64,000 nt of DNA from Bretschneidera sinensis (Eukaryota > Streptophyta > Magnoliopsida > Brassicales > Akaniaceae). This document shows, piece after piece, positions 33,146 to 44,087 of the stretch (its first letter is position 1; the number at the start of each line of letters is the position of its first letter). The position numbers and the translations under genes are program-made. The notes beneath the pieces were generated by a model. It did no database searches and was not told the DNA's origin. It saw nothing but the letters and a program-made list of their open reading frames with translations. The DNA is taken from contig CM043697.1 of assembly GCA_023935145.1 (NCBI GenBank), positions 55,500,001-55,564,000 of the forward strand, written 5' to 3'.

Positions 33146-36100
33146 ATATATATAAAATTGTGTCCCATAAGTTTCTCTAAAGCCACTGTGAGATTCACGC
33201 TCCTATCAATCAGGTGGGTCTGTTTTCTTCTCAAATCAATAAATACACTTTGACCATCTCTTCTTCTTGTCTTCCTCTATCTTCAATAAACCATGTGTTC
33301 TTCTCTTATTCGTTATCTTACTTTTTTTTTCTTCTATCCGATTGTTTTATCTATCCTGTAGAGGGGTATTGAAGAAAGCAGTTTTTGATTTAACCTTTTA
33401 TCTGCTCTTTTTTTGTCTCTTATGCTTAGAATCACATACTTCCTCTCTATAATTTTGTTCATCAGATTTAATCTGGGTTGTAAGAAGAAAAGAAACTCAA
33501 AATCATTCAGAACCAGTTTAGGGTTTCCCTCTCTAGGTCTCTTTCTTCTCTTTCCCTCTCTTGAATTGATAATTGATAATTGATATTTGAGTTTGATATC
33601 TTTATATCGGATTCGATGCGTCCAACAGACGAAGATCCCGGAAATAACAGTCTATCACCAATTCCTCTTCTCTTTCATGGTACGAATTTTAGCCATTTTG
33701 ATGCTATGGAGAGCTAATTTAGGCGTAGCTTTAGGTTCACCAATTCGGTTTGTTTATATGTTTTCGCATTTTAGTTTTAAGGGTTTAATTTGATGTTCAA
33801 GCTTCACATTGGTAGCAATATTTCAGTTTGGATTTAAGCTTCAAATGGCCACGAGGAGCTCTTAGTTGCAGAGGCATGTAGATTTACTCTGTATTTTCCT
33901 TTTTTTTTTCTTCCCTTTCTTATGTTATCATAAGTGACTGTCTTTCAATGACTCTCTATTGGGCTTCTTAATCTAAACTCAATCTACCAAGAATCAGTTT
34001 AACTAATCATCTCTCTGCATCGTTCCCAACTTCTTTTTGTATTGTGTTTCAATCATCGTCCACGATGGAAGGGATCTCTTAAGAATCAATTCAAATAAGT
34101 TTTGATTTTGTCATGTCTTTCGTTTGAGAGGCCATATATTTCTTATCCAGTTGTCTGCATATATGCTACAAGATGAATTTGATGTCGATTTGTACTGGTT
34201 TAGTTATAACTTACTCTGTGCTTTTGTTGCTTGAAGATGATAAGAAAGTGTTATGCTGGGGATGGATCTAGTATGGCCAGGTATCATACTTACATCATGG
34301 CATCTGAATTGTTTTCATTTCCATGTTTTATATTTGAGCTTCAATCAATAGAAAATATAATTTTGCCAATAACAATTAAATATCAATATTTCTTTATTTC
34401 CTATCCCCAAAAAAATCTTCTTTTACTTAATCACATCTTATTAAGTTTACGTTATCCTTCTAATTAGCTCAAAGCTGCGTTGATTCTGCTATCTAAAGAA
34501 AAGGAATGATACCTTCTTATTGTTTCAATCTAATAAAGGGTTAATATGCTTTTCAAGTCAAGTAACTTTGGACCTATATCTGATTGGAACTATTGGGTCA
34601 AAAAGTAAAACTGTTGGTTTCTTGATCATATTTTTTGCATGTAATTTGGATGATGACATCCAAACATACAAAACCAGATAGCACTAAGCAACTTATGTGA
34701 ATACAACTGATGATGATTTTTCTCTGAGATAAAATTTTATTCTGCATTTTAAATCAGATATTGTTGGGATTTGCTGTGGTTTTTCCGTTTGATGTTTCAA
34801 GCATGTTTTTCTTGCAACCTTGAAGGGCTTAACATCATTCTGTACATTGTAGGTTCTGTGGCAGCTGGTCTTCGGAAAGAATCATACAGGTCAGTATATA
34901 GCAGGTAATTTTTTTGTTTGTGCTATTATATACTATTTAAGATATTTAGTTGGGTAGAGCTGATGAATGGTATCAATCAAAGCCTGAGAGTATACATTGC
35001 CATGCATCACATGGTGTGGAGGACTTTCACTCGCCTTTTGCTTGATGTGGGTATTTGTTTTGGCAATCTTTTTCTCTCTTCATTTTACATCTTTGGTTTC
35101 TCTCTTCATAAACCTAATTGTTTCTTTCTCTCCCACTATCTCTGTGGTTGTTCTTCTTCCCCCTCAAAAAGTGAATTTTCCACAAAACCTTAATTCCCAG
35201 ATGTCGATAAGTTCTCTCTCTCTCATTCCTCGCTCAAAAAAACCTTGTCTCCTAAAAAAGAAGATGCACATATATAAAAACGACTATTGGTTGAGGTTTG
35301 GGTTTATGAAAACAAAGACAAGATGACATTTATTTTGCTTGCCAGTTAGATATGCCTAAAACTGCATTTCATCCAAGTGCATTTTTCTTATGCTGTGTCA
35401 TGGTTGCTTTGATACATAGGGGACTAGAGTATAAGTATGCTTAGTTTTAAGAACTTCAATGCCTTGAATTGAACCAAAACATCTAGAATGCAGGCCCATT
35501 AGAAAATTTTAGAAGCAACTTGAAGGAGTTTCAACTACAGCTTTTTAAGGCGAAAAAAATTTGTGGATTTCGAAGCAACTCTTCTGTATCTAAATCATGT
35601 AGTATTTTATAATTAACATAGCAAAGATGGTCTATTGAATCATGTCAACCTTTGAATTTATATTAAAAAGAAAAAGAAAGGAAAAATTTTGTATTTTATT
35701 TGAATTTTGATTGGTTTCTCTACCTTTACAGGTTGAATTTCAATTGTGCTTTATGCTTGAAGTTCAGTTTTCCAAGAGGCCAAAAGTTTAATATCAAATC
35801 CTCCGTAAAGAACTATGTTCTTTTCCTTCAATTTTATTGATTCATTATACAAATTTATTTCCCTCTAAATTTGAGGTTAGTTTAGGATTCATATGAATGA
35901 AGTTTTTCGATAAATTTCTTTTTAATTTCCGTTACAGTTCTATTCAAATAAAAGTTGTTAACCGTTTTGTTCTCCTAATTTTGAGTTTTTGCATTTACTT
36001 GTTGAGATTATTTGTTATGTGATGCTTAATTTCTCTAAATCATGGATACTTTTGGGAAAGTTAGTTGCGCACAATGTTAATCTTGGAGAAACTTCAAAAT

Positions 36101-36320
36101 TGTCGACATTCATTATTGAAGTTTCCATGGAACTAATGAAACCTTGAAGAAACAATTTTCTTTGGAAAGTTATCCTGAGTTTCTTCTAAAAGAGCAGGGC
36201 CATGATTTATTTTAAATGTCATTAGTGCTAGGATAGATGCTTTGTTCTTCATTTTTTTGTAAAGTTTCCATAACAATTATTGCCAATTCTTTGTTTATTT
36301 GAGACGAATTTTCAGTAACT
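33146..36320 (+). other. Unresolved region with splice-like and UTR-like scraps
   Basis: Pyrimidine-rich leader-like stretches (33255-33300, 33520-33560) precede a short frame MRPTDEDPGNNSLSPIPLLF at 33616. Small protein-like bits occur near 34237 (MIRKCYAGDGSSMAR) and 34852-34905, between plausible acceptor and donor sites. They do not join into a frame I can support. The stretch could hold a decayed gene, a long non-coding transcript or captured fragments. Confidence 0.3.
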
Positions 36321-36363
36321 TTCCACATGTAATGTGCAGGATGACTAAAACAAACAGTCTTGA

Positions 36364-36681
36364 ATGCTATCTGTGCCAGAATCTATTGATATATTTGAGA
36401 GAAGGAAGTCTTCTCCTGCTCAGTGGCGAGGTTTGAGGGACAATGAGTTCTCAAAAGAGGTGAAAAAGCATAGTTGTGTCCTCATCCATTTGAGTTGTTT
36501 TATTGGTGAAAGTCGAAGTTATGAGAACGTTTTGGCTATGACAGAACTGCTTCAAAGCTTTAAGTATCAAAGAGTGATTGCATTGTCATTGTTACCAATT
36601 GAGAAGAGTCTCCTACAATGTCGGGTTGTCGTCCAAAGCTCTATTCCTCATGACCCATGTGTTTCAACACCGTTTGTTAGG
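36364..36681 (+). pseudogene. Unidentified open segment
   Basis: A 106-codon frame beginning MLSVPESIDIFERRKSSPAQ, shortly after a possible acceptor (tgtgcag, about 36340). The composition is protein-like but I recognise no domain. It may be one exon of the same unknown or decayed gene as nearby scraps. Confidence 0.25.
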
Positions 36682-36977
36682 TAGCTTTAATTCTTATAAG
36701 AATACCGGGTTAGCCAAAAGAGATTACAGGGTTTGTTTTTTTCGCCTTTGTTTATATGTAAAAACAAATGGGATTACAGTGTGATAGGTATATCTTTTAA
36801 ATCTCTCTATTTAATGAATATTGATGGATGTTTAGATTTCAATTTTACTTTTTTATGAATGCTCTGAATGTATGCTTTTTGATGTATTGAAATAGGGGAC
36901 ATGAGGCTTCTTGGTGGTTTTAAGTTGGAACTCCTCTTTCTTAATGAGGTACTAACAGTAGATGGTGTAGCAAGGAT

Positions 36978-37129
36978 CAGCGTGAGTTTTGGACTTAATG
37001 AGTGCTCCAACAGTGTTTAATTTTTTTGGTTCATTGTTAAATCCTACCAAGACTCAGCGTGAGTTTTGGACTTAATGAGGCTCCAACAGTGTTTAATTTT
37101 TTGGTTCATTGGTAAATCCTACCAAGACT
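36978..37129 (+). repeat. 76-bp tandem duplication
   Basis: Two copies starting cagcgtgagttttggactta at 36978-37054 and 37055-37129, nearly identical, so recent. Confidence 0.9.
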
Positions 37130-37549
37130 ATATTGATCTAAATGAGGTTTCAACAATGTTAAACATCAACATCCAAAACCCTCTGGATCCTAAAACCAGT
37201 GTAGGTATTCACTCAATATATTTTTCTCATTCTCCTCAAACTCTTAAGAGGATGGGAAATCAGGGGTTTGGATGAAAATATTTATGCTTTTTAGGTATTT
37301 TAGTGTGATTTATTAATTATACGAACGCAATTAGATTTAGATAATTTGTATATTTATTCATTTTTATGTTGATTCGCTATTTTAAACATCAAAGATCACG
37401 ATAAAGGGAATTTACAGCTTAGAATACATGAATTAAGGTAAAATCAATAATTTTTACAGAACTTCATGTCTTGATTTCTAGATGGCATGTTAAAATTCAT
37501 ACTCCAAATCCGGAAGAAAGGGTCTCTAAAACAGAATCAAATTATTAAA

Positions 37550-37878
37550 TATTTATGAGTTTTTTTTTTTAAACTAAGGTATTTAAAAATCTTAATTCTC
37601 AAAATGAGATTGTTTTAAACTTATTTTCTAAATTAAGGTACTTTTTGTCACATTATCAAATAAAAAAGAATAAATTACGTTACTAATCCATGTGATTTGA
37701 TATAAGATTTAAATTAATTTTTAAAAAAAATCTATATTTACAACTCATTTTTTAACCTTATCTCCTTTTCCGAATCATATCTCTTTCGAAAATAAAAAAT
37801 TTAAATCAATCATGTTCTTCTCTCTAAACAATGATGATATAATTGATCATTAATTACATAACACGTAAACAAATGTAT

Positions 37879-37927
<49 letters not shown>

Positions 37928-38897
37928 CTTGGATAATGATTTTGTATAAAATCATACAAACCTTCTATACATATATTGATTGGTCGTTGGAATGATTGAA
38001 ACGACAGCATATTGTTAAGGCTGACCCAACTTCTTATCTACCTCGACTATAAGAAAATGGGATTAATTGAGGTGGATGAAGCATTCACTACGGGAGAAGT
38101 TGCAGGGAAAATGTTCATTCCAAATGTACAACGCAAAAACAACCTACTCGTAACTTTAGTAGTGTGTAATTAAAATTTAAATTAAAATGTGAAATTTGAA
38201 TTAAAGTGTAATTATTATTATTTTTTTCAACAACAAAATGAATGAAAAAGATCTTAAATCTATTTCAATTTCATCCCTACTATTAAATGCAATATAATTA
38301 ATATTACAAACAAAAAAAAAACAGCAACAAAATTCATACTTTGTTTTTCCTTCTTTATTTATAAGAATAAAGCAAAAACTCAGCTTTAGTTAACTTCAAT
38401 CGATTTTCCTCCCATTAAAACTTACAAAAAGGCAAAAAGCTGTACTCAGCTATAAATAAAAAAACCGCATAGTACTATCTCTTTCTTCCAAATAAAATAA
38501 ATCAGCATGAACCAAAAATAAACAACAGATGGTTTTCAAAGTTCAGATATCATTGTTTTTTTTTCTATTTATTTTTCGTCATGTGCATCATTATTGTTTT
38601 TTCTGTCTAAATCATCTTGATTAATCAGGGTTGATGAATAGTTCAAAATTTTGAAATTTTGAAAAGCGATTAGAGATTAAAAAAAAGACAAGGTTAATAA
38701 AAAGGAGTTGCAGATATAAGTTTTTTAAGAATTAATTTGATTCTTATGTTAAACTATAAGGACAAATAATGTAATTTATTTTTTTTATTTGATGATGTGA
38801 TAAAAAATATATTAGTTTAAAAAATAAGTTTGAAACAACTTTATTTTGAAAAATAAAATTTTTAAGTACCTTAATTTAGGAAAAAACTCAAATATGT
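37550..38897. mobile_element. Foldback element with long inverted arms
   Basis: The left arm (about 37555-37728) and right arm (about 38722-38893) are imperfect reverse complements over roughly 170 bp. Both carry 'gagttttttt...aa(c/t)taaggta(t/c)tt', then 'cacat(t/c)atcaaataaaaaa', then 'aaattaattttt' phrases in matching order. The interior is about 1 kb, AT-rich and non-coding, with an (AT)n repeat. Element class (MULE-like or other foldback) is not assignable; possible target duplication 'aaatat' is only suggestive. Confidence 0.75.
37882..37926 (+). repeat. (AT)n microsatellite
   Basis: About 22 AT units inside the foldback element. Confidence 0.9.
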
Positions 38898-39870
38898 ATA
38901 GAAAAAATTGCTCGAGCATCACACGAGTAAAAAACCAATAGTATACTAATAACTAATGTAGCTACATCTATACTCTGTCGAAAAGTATGAATATGATGTA
39001 AAACAGGTTTTTTTTTTCCAAATTTATTCTTTGATAGACCAAAGAAACTTAGAATTATAATAATTTTTTCATAAAATTTGAATTTGAATTTTTTATCATT
39101 AAAAAAATATTGCTTAGTAATTTAGATTGAATATTTTTATTTTTCTCATAAAATCATAATTTAATTTTAAGAGTAAGTCTTTTATAAATAATTCATTACC
39201 CTATGTAAACATGTCTTCCATAAAAAACTAACTACTACTTAATAAATCCATTAAACTTGCTTTTAATCTCTTGGCTTAATGATAGCCTTCAAATCCCCCG
39301 TGTTGGAGAACTATGTTTACTTCTCCTCCAGACAATGAATGTATCAAATAAAATTACAAATAGATAAAATATTAAAACTCTATAATATTTTTTATCTATG
39401 TATTTGATTATAATTTTACGTAATTAAAAAATAATAAACGTGAGACTTTGTCATCCAAAGTATGAATATTAATCTTTTACCACTAATCATTAACAAATTT
39501 TTTTTTTGATAGAAGTGAAAAAATATTTTATAAATTACATATAAAAAATTAATAAAATATTTTATTTGTTACATAATGATTGTCACGTTTATTATTTATC
39601 TAATTAAATGATTACCTTTTAATGTTAAATCATTAAAATAATTTTTAAAAAATCATATATACATTAATATAGTTTAGAGGATTTTAAATTGTTTAAAATA
39701 ATAAAAAATATATAGTAATTAACAATGGTTTTTAAATTGAAGGGCTAATTAATTATGCGCGATTTTTGTTTGTGCGCAATGCTGATACGCTGTACAACGT
39801 AACAAGAGGAAAAAGAATAATGAGGCATGGATAGTATATGGGTCTTTTTTTAAGGGGTGAAACTGTGAAA
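38898..39870 (+). other. Upstream intergenic region of the bZIP gene
   Basis: Very AT-rich. CTCGAGCATCACACGAGTAA near 38911-38930 resembles another worn Helitron-type hairpin. No gene is recognised. A TATA-like 'gatagtatatggg' at about 39829-39841 could serve the downstream gene. Confidence 0.4.
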
Positions 39871-39879
39871 TAACCAAAG

Positions 39880-40068
39880 CTGGTGTTTTTACTTTTTAGT
39901 ATTCAGCCATCAGCCCAGCCTTCATTCATCGGCAGGGTTCAAGAAGAAGAGAGAGAAAGTAGCGTGAGGTCTTCGAAAAAAGAAACCCCAAGAGAGGCAA
40001 AGTGCTGCATTGGATTTGGTATCCCTTTCGCATTGCATTTCGAGATCTCAATTCTTCAATTCCCAAAG
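39880..40068 (+). other. Non-coding first exon (5' UTR) of the bZIP gene
   Basis: Leader-like, GA-rich sequence ending attcccaaag before a consensus donor gtaagc at 40069. The coding ATG lies in the next exon at 45896, after acceptor ttttcgcag (ends 45875). Exon start is estimated. No transcript data are available, so linkage is inferred from signals and position. Confidence 0.55.
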
Positions 40069-41328
40069 GTAAGCTTTTCCTTTTTTTCTTTTTTCTTTTT
40101 TTGCGTTTAAAAAGAAAACAAATATGTTGGTTTTGCTTCGAAAACAAATCTGTTTCTGTTTGCACTTTGGTTTTTTAGATCAATTAATACATTGCCTCGC
40201 TTTTTTTTTTCCACCAAATGATCTAATCTTTATTTTTGGGACTTTTTCTGCGTGTTTTATGAGCTATATGTCTGTTTATATCCGTACACTCTGTTCATTT
40301 GCTGTTTGGTTGCTGAGGAAGTGTGGGGAAGGAAAAGAAAATAAAAATCTCAGTCTGAGGATTTTCATTATTTCTTACCAGAAACGAAAAAATCCCAGTC
40401 AACTGACGCTAGTTTCCCCTTTTAATCTAATTTCTAGGTGGTGATTACATTTTCATGTGATATCATAAAGCATATGACGCACAATTTAATGTATGGGGTG
40501 ATAGATACACGCGTTAGCTTAAAGTTTTTTTTTTTAATGTCTTCTTTTTGTGTTCAACAGAAACAAAAGTAGAAATAAAAAAAGCCATACTGTAAGACTG
40601 CTAATTTTACTTACAAAAGGGGAAAGTTCCTTTTAGGACGAACTAGTGTACCATAAAGAACATTGCAGTGACTAGGCTTGATCTGTGTTTTGATTAATAA
40701 TGTGTGAAGTGACTGTATTGGGTGTACAACATGGTTATGAGACATGTGCCAAGATGGTCAGAATTTTATTCGAGAAGAGGGTTTGAGGGAGTGTTTTTGA
40801 TCTTGTGGAAGTTCTGTAGAGTCCGGTCCCTCTTGTGCCTAGTTATTTCAAAATGAATGGAGTGTGTATCATTTACGTAACATTGTTCTGTAGTGTTATT
40901 CTTTCTTTTTGGTTGAAAGTTGACGGTTTTGGGGATCATGTCAAAGGGTGGTAGGCGAGTTTCATTGTGGAGGGTTTTGCTAGTTTTGTGGTTTCTTCTA
41001 AATTGAAGCTTCTGAAGGAGGAGCTAAAGAGGTGGAACAAAGATACTGTTGGTGATGTGAATTCCTCTATTAATGCTTTATTGGGAGAGATTAATGGGAT
41101 CGATGAGAAGGAGATTGTTGAGGATCTCTTGGAGGAGGACAAGGAAAGAAGAGAGTGGGTTAAGAATGAACTTGCTAAACTCATTTTTATGGAAGAAATC
41201 TCGTGGCGCCAAAAGGCTAGAGAATTATAGCTTCAGTAGGGTGATAGGAATACTAAAAATTCTTCCATTGTACGCCAAATGTCCATAGGAGGCATAACTT
41301 TCTTAGCTCCATAGAGGTTGATGGTACC

Positions 41329-42655
41329 ATGTTTGAGGAGGAAGCGGGGATGAAAGAGGCGATTTACGATTTCTACAAGAAGCTTTATATGGAATTGCAT
41401 GATAGTCAACCAAATTTGGATGGGTTGATATTTTCTATTATTAATGGGGAGGAAGCTAGTTGGCTTGAGCGACCCTTTGAGGAGGAGGAGATTCTTGCTG
41501 CTTTCCGAGAGTGTAATGGTGATAAAGCTCTAGGTCCCGATGGTTTCTCTTTGGTGTTTTTAGCAAATAATTGGAAAATGATAAAAGGAGACATTCTTAG
41601 ATTTTTTATGGAGTTTCATAATACTGGGGAGTTTTTGAGGAGTATTAAATCTACTTTCATTGTCCTTATCCTAAAGAAGGTTGGAGCGACAAATGTTAAA
41701 GATTTTTGGCTTATTTTTTATAGTATTGAGAGGTCTATTTTTGTAATTAGGGAAAGGTGGTTCAACACCTTTAATTTTTGGGTCAACGAGCATTCTTTTG
41801 TAAATGGAATAGATTTAGTAGATTTTGTGGAGGTTCTCTCTTATAGATAGTCTTTGTGCATGGGTTGCACTCCCTTGGTGCGTCTTTTTATGCAATTTAT
41901 TTACTTACAAAAAAATATTTTCGACCTATTAACCTTGTCGAGTGCATTTATAAGATCCTTTCAAAGGTCCTATCTTCTAGATTGAAGAAAGCTATTAGGA
42001 AAGTGGTTAGTCCCCATCAACATGCCTTTGTGGAAGGAACGCAAAATTTGGATATCGCTTTGATTGCTAATGAAGTTGTGGATTCCCATTTAAAAGATGG
42101 AGGGGGAGGGGTGATTTGTAAGCTTGACATGGAGAAGGCTTGTGACCATGTTTATTGGAGGTTTGTGATTTATTTATTGAAAAGGATAGGTTTTAGAGAT
42201 AAATGGTGTAAGTGGATCTTCAAGTGCATTTCTTCAGCCTCTTTCTCTATCCTTATCAATGGCTGCCCCTCCGGTTTCTTTGGAGCCTCGAGAGGTCTTA
42301 GGCAAGGGGATCCATTGTCTCCATTTTTATTCACTTTGGTGATGAAGGCTTTCTGCAAGATGTTGTTGAAAGAGGTGGATGAAGGGCGTTTTAGTGACTT
42401 TAAGATTGGAAGAGATGAGAGGAGTGTGAGCGTGTCACGCCATCTTTTTGTTGATGATACAATAGTTTTTTGCAGGGCCAATTCTACTCAAATTTTACAT
42501 CTTCGGTGTGTCCTTTGTTTTGAAGTGGTCTCGGGGCTTAAGGTCAATTTAAATAAGAGTGTTTTAATGCCCCTTGGAGAAATTGTTAATGGTCGTTTCC
42601 TTGCTTCCTTATTGGGGTGTGAAGTAGGGTTGCTTTCTTTTTTTGCATCGTTTTA
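41329..42655 (+). pseudogene. LINE reverse transcriptase
   Basis: Blocks in order: LERPFEEEEILAAFRECNGD, DKALGPDGFSLVF, FIVLILKKVGATNVKDF (to 41706), then after an inserted piece FRPINLVECIYKILSKVLSS, HQHAFVEGTQNLDIALIANE, VICKLDMEKACDHVYW, SRGLRQGDPLSPFLFTLVM and LFVDDTIVFC. The catalytic motif is FVDD where FADD is usual (about 42446-42457); both Asp are kept. Downstream of VVSGLKVNLNKS the homology stops near 42640. Stops and the nested insertion make it inactive. Confidence 0.9.
41707..41912 (+). mobile_element. Nested 5'-truncated LINE 3' end
   Basis: It interrupts the RT between KDF and FRPI. Its frame reads ERSIFVIRERWFNTFNFWVN...VDFVEVLSYR followed by a 3' tail with ttatttacttacaaaaaaa. 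It resembles the extreme 3' end of the host LINE (45000-45232). Flanking aaagatttt (41698-41706) and aaatatttt (41913-41921) look like a target-site duplication with one mismatch. Confidence 0.8.
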
Positions 42656-43059
42656 TCCCACTTGCAAAAAACTCTACCTCGAGTTTTGAAGTGATGAAGG
42701 ATCAAAACTAGTGAGTGCTTGAGTTGACTAGTAAACACTTGAAATTTTCTGAATGTGGTGTCTTTAATCGGAAACGACAATGATATCAAAATAGCTTCAA
42801 CCCAAAGCGGTAGAACAAATTCGATGGAAGGAATATTAGACACATACATATCAGCTTCCATGTGTTGGCAATGGTGATCTTCATTGTGAAGGATTTCAAG
42901 AGATACATCCAGTACATCGTGAGATTTGAGTCATTGTACAGTGATTGGAGCTTGCTCTTCAAAGTGTTCTTGGATTGTAGAAACGGCTTCATACTTGTGT
43001 CATCGTGACATGAACCTCCAATTGGTAAGGAGTTGTTGCATCTTGAGGATTCGAGTTTC

Positions 43060-43292
43060 AAAGTTGGAATAATCTATCTCCAACTTGCAACAATTATCAT
43101 AAATGCAACGATCATCAAGCTCGGTTTCATCCTAGACAGCATCTTAAGGAAAATTGTATTGCATAAGAGCTTGAAAATCCACTAAATTTGGGAGAAGACT
43201 AATTTTCACGATATGACCAAACAGACCAAAAACCTTATAGAGCACATTTTCTGTATTTGGATACAGTATATGATGAACTGTAACCAGAAGAT
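43060..43292 (-). pseudogene. PTB-like RNA-recognition motif inside the retroelement
   Basis: Minus-strand translation reads LLVTVHHILYPNTENVLYKV (about 43292-43233), then FGLFGHIVKISLLPN and VDFQALMQY, and after two stops DRCIYDNCCKLEIDYSNFE. This parallels RRM2 of plant polypyrimidine-tract-binding proteins in order and spacing (VTV...LYP, FG/YG..., FQALIQY, IYDGCCQLDIQFSN). The two stops, plus divergence after SNFE, show decay. It sits about 360 nt downstream of the primer-binding site. Identification is from memory of PTB sequences; no search was possible. Confidence 0.55.
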
Positions 43293-43650
43293 CTCAACTA
43301 AACTCACTTATTGAGTGACTCCAATTGTTTTTTTCCTACTTTCTAATATAAATAAATTAGAAACATAAATAAAATAGGAAATGGAAACTTGTGATAATAT
43401 TTTTTTTTCCTTTTTCTATTTTTTTTAAGAAATCAGAATCTACAAAAAGAAAATACATAATAAAAAAAATAAAAAATGCGGAACACTGTTCATCAGGACT
43501 GTAGTGACACTGATAACTTATTGTAATGGCACTGTTCATAGCACAAAAAACAATTTTTTTTTTCAATTTGCTTTGGTTCTAAGATGTGTTTGGGTGGATC
43601 TATTTGGGTTAAACACGAGAAAGTTTGGCTGATGGGGGATCGAGGTTTGT

Positions 43651-43662
43651 GCTCTGATACCA
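43651..43662 (-). other. Primer-binding site of the nested LTR element
   Basis: On the minus strand TGGTATCAGAGC, the exact plant initiator tRNA-Met primer site, three bases from the LTR end. Confidence 0.85.
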
Positions 43663-43665
43663 CTT

Positions 43666-44081
43666 TGATGTAGTTGATAAGTAGAAAGAGAAGCCGATTG
43701 AGAAAGGGGAGAAACGACATAGAATCAGAGACATTAGACCGAAAGAAAATAGATGAGATAAAAGATAGACTGTCAAAAGGGAGAACAGACCAAGAAGAAT
43801 AAAGAACAGTGAAACAAGAGGAATAAGAGATAACAAAATGAGTAGTTTATTCTATAATCCAATCTACCAAAATCAACATAATAAGGTGCTTATATAGGAA
43901 CCAAGCACACTATGAAATCCTACTAATTAATAATATCACTAACATAAAAGGAAAAAAATCAAAACATAATAATTCCCAAATCAAAATCCCTAACATGATA
44001 GGAAATAAATCAAAACATAATAATTCCCTAATATCCCAAAGGTCCTAGAATAGTACATTATTCTTTTTCTTTTCTGCATCA
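43666..44081 (-). mobile_element. LTR, 416 bp, of the nested element
   Basis: On the minus strand it starts TGATGCAGAAAAG and ends CAACTACATCA, giving TGATG...CATCA inverted termini. A TATA-like box (minus TATATAAG) lies at about 43893-43900. 'aataattccc(a/t)aa' phrases repeat inside. Confidence 0.75.
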
Positions 44082-44087
44082 ACTCTC

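Larger units (their letters stand above)
42640..44081 (-). mobile_element. Copia-type LTR element remnant nested in the LINE (minus strand)
   Basis: A 5' LTR (43666-44081) and primer-binding site (43651-43662) are followed on the minus strand by about 1 kb of interior carrying an RRM-like fragment. There is no second LTR, and the LINE sequence normally between VGLLS and WLWRF is missing. The left side was therefore lost by deletion along with part of the LINE. No gag or pol domain is recognised in the retained interior. Confidence 0.6.

Noticed and set aside
33616..33717. 33-codon frame MRPTDEDPGNNSLSPIPLLF...
   Set aside because: Short and isolated, with no supported joining exon. Noted only as part of the unresolved region.
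37810..38010. Open frame with a long Ile-Tyr repeat
   Set aside because: It is a translation of the (AT)n microsatellite.
42671..44086. ACTCT on both sides of the nested LTR element as a target duplication
   Set aside because: The left ACTCT lies within the element interior frame, not at an LTR edge, and the left LTR is missing, so the match is probably chance.
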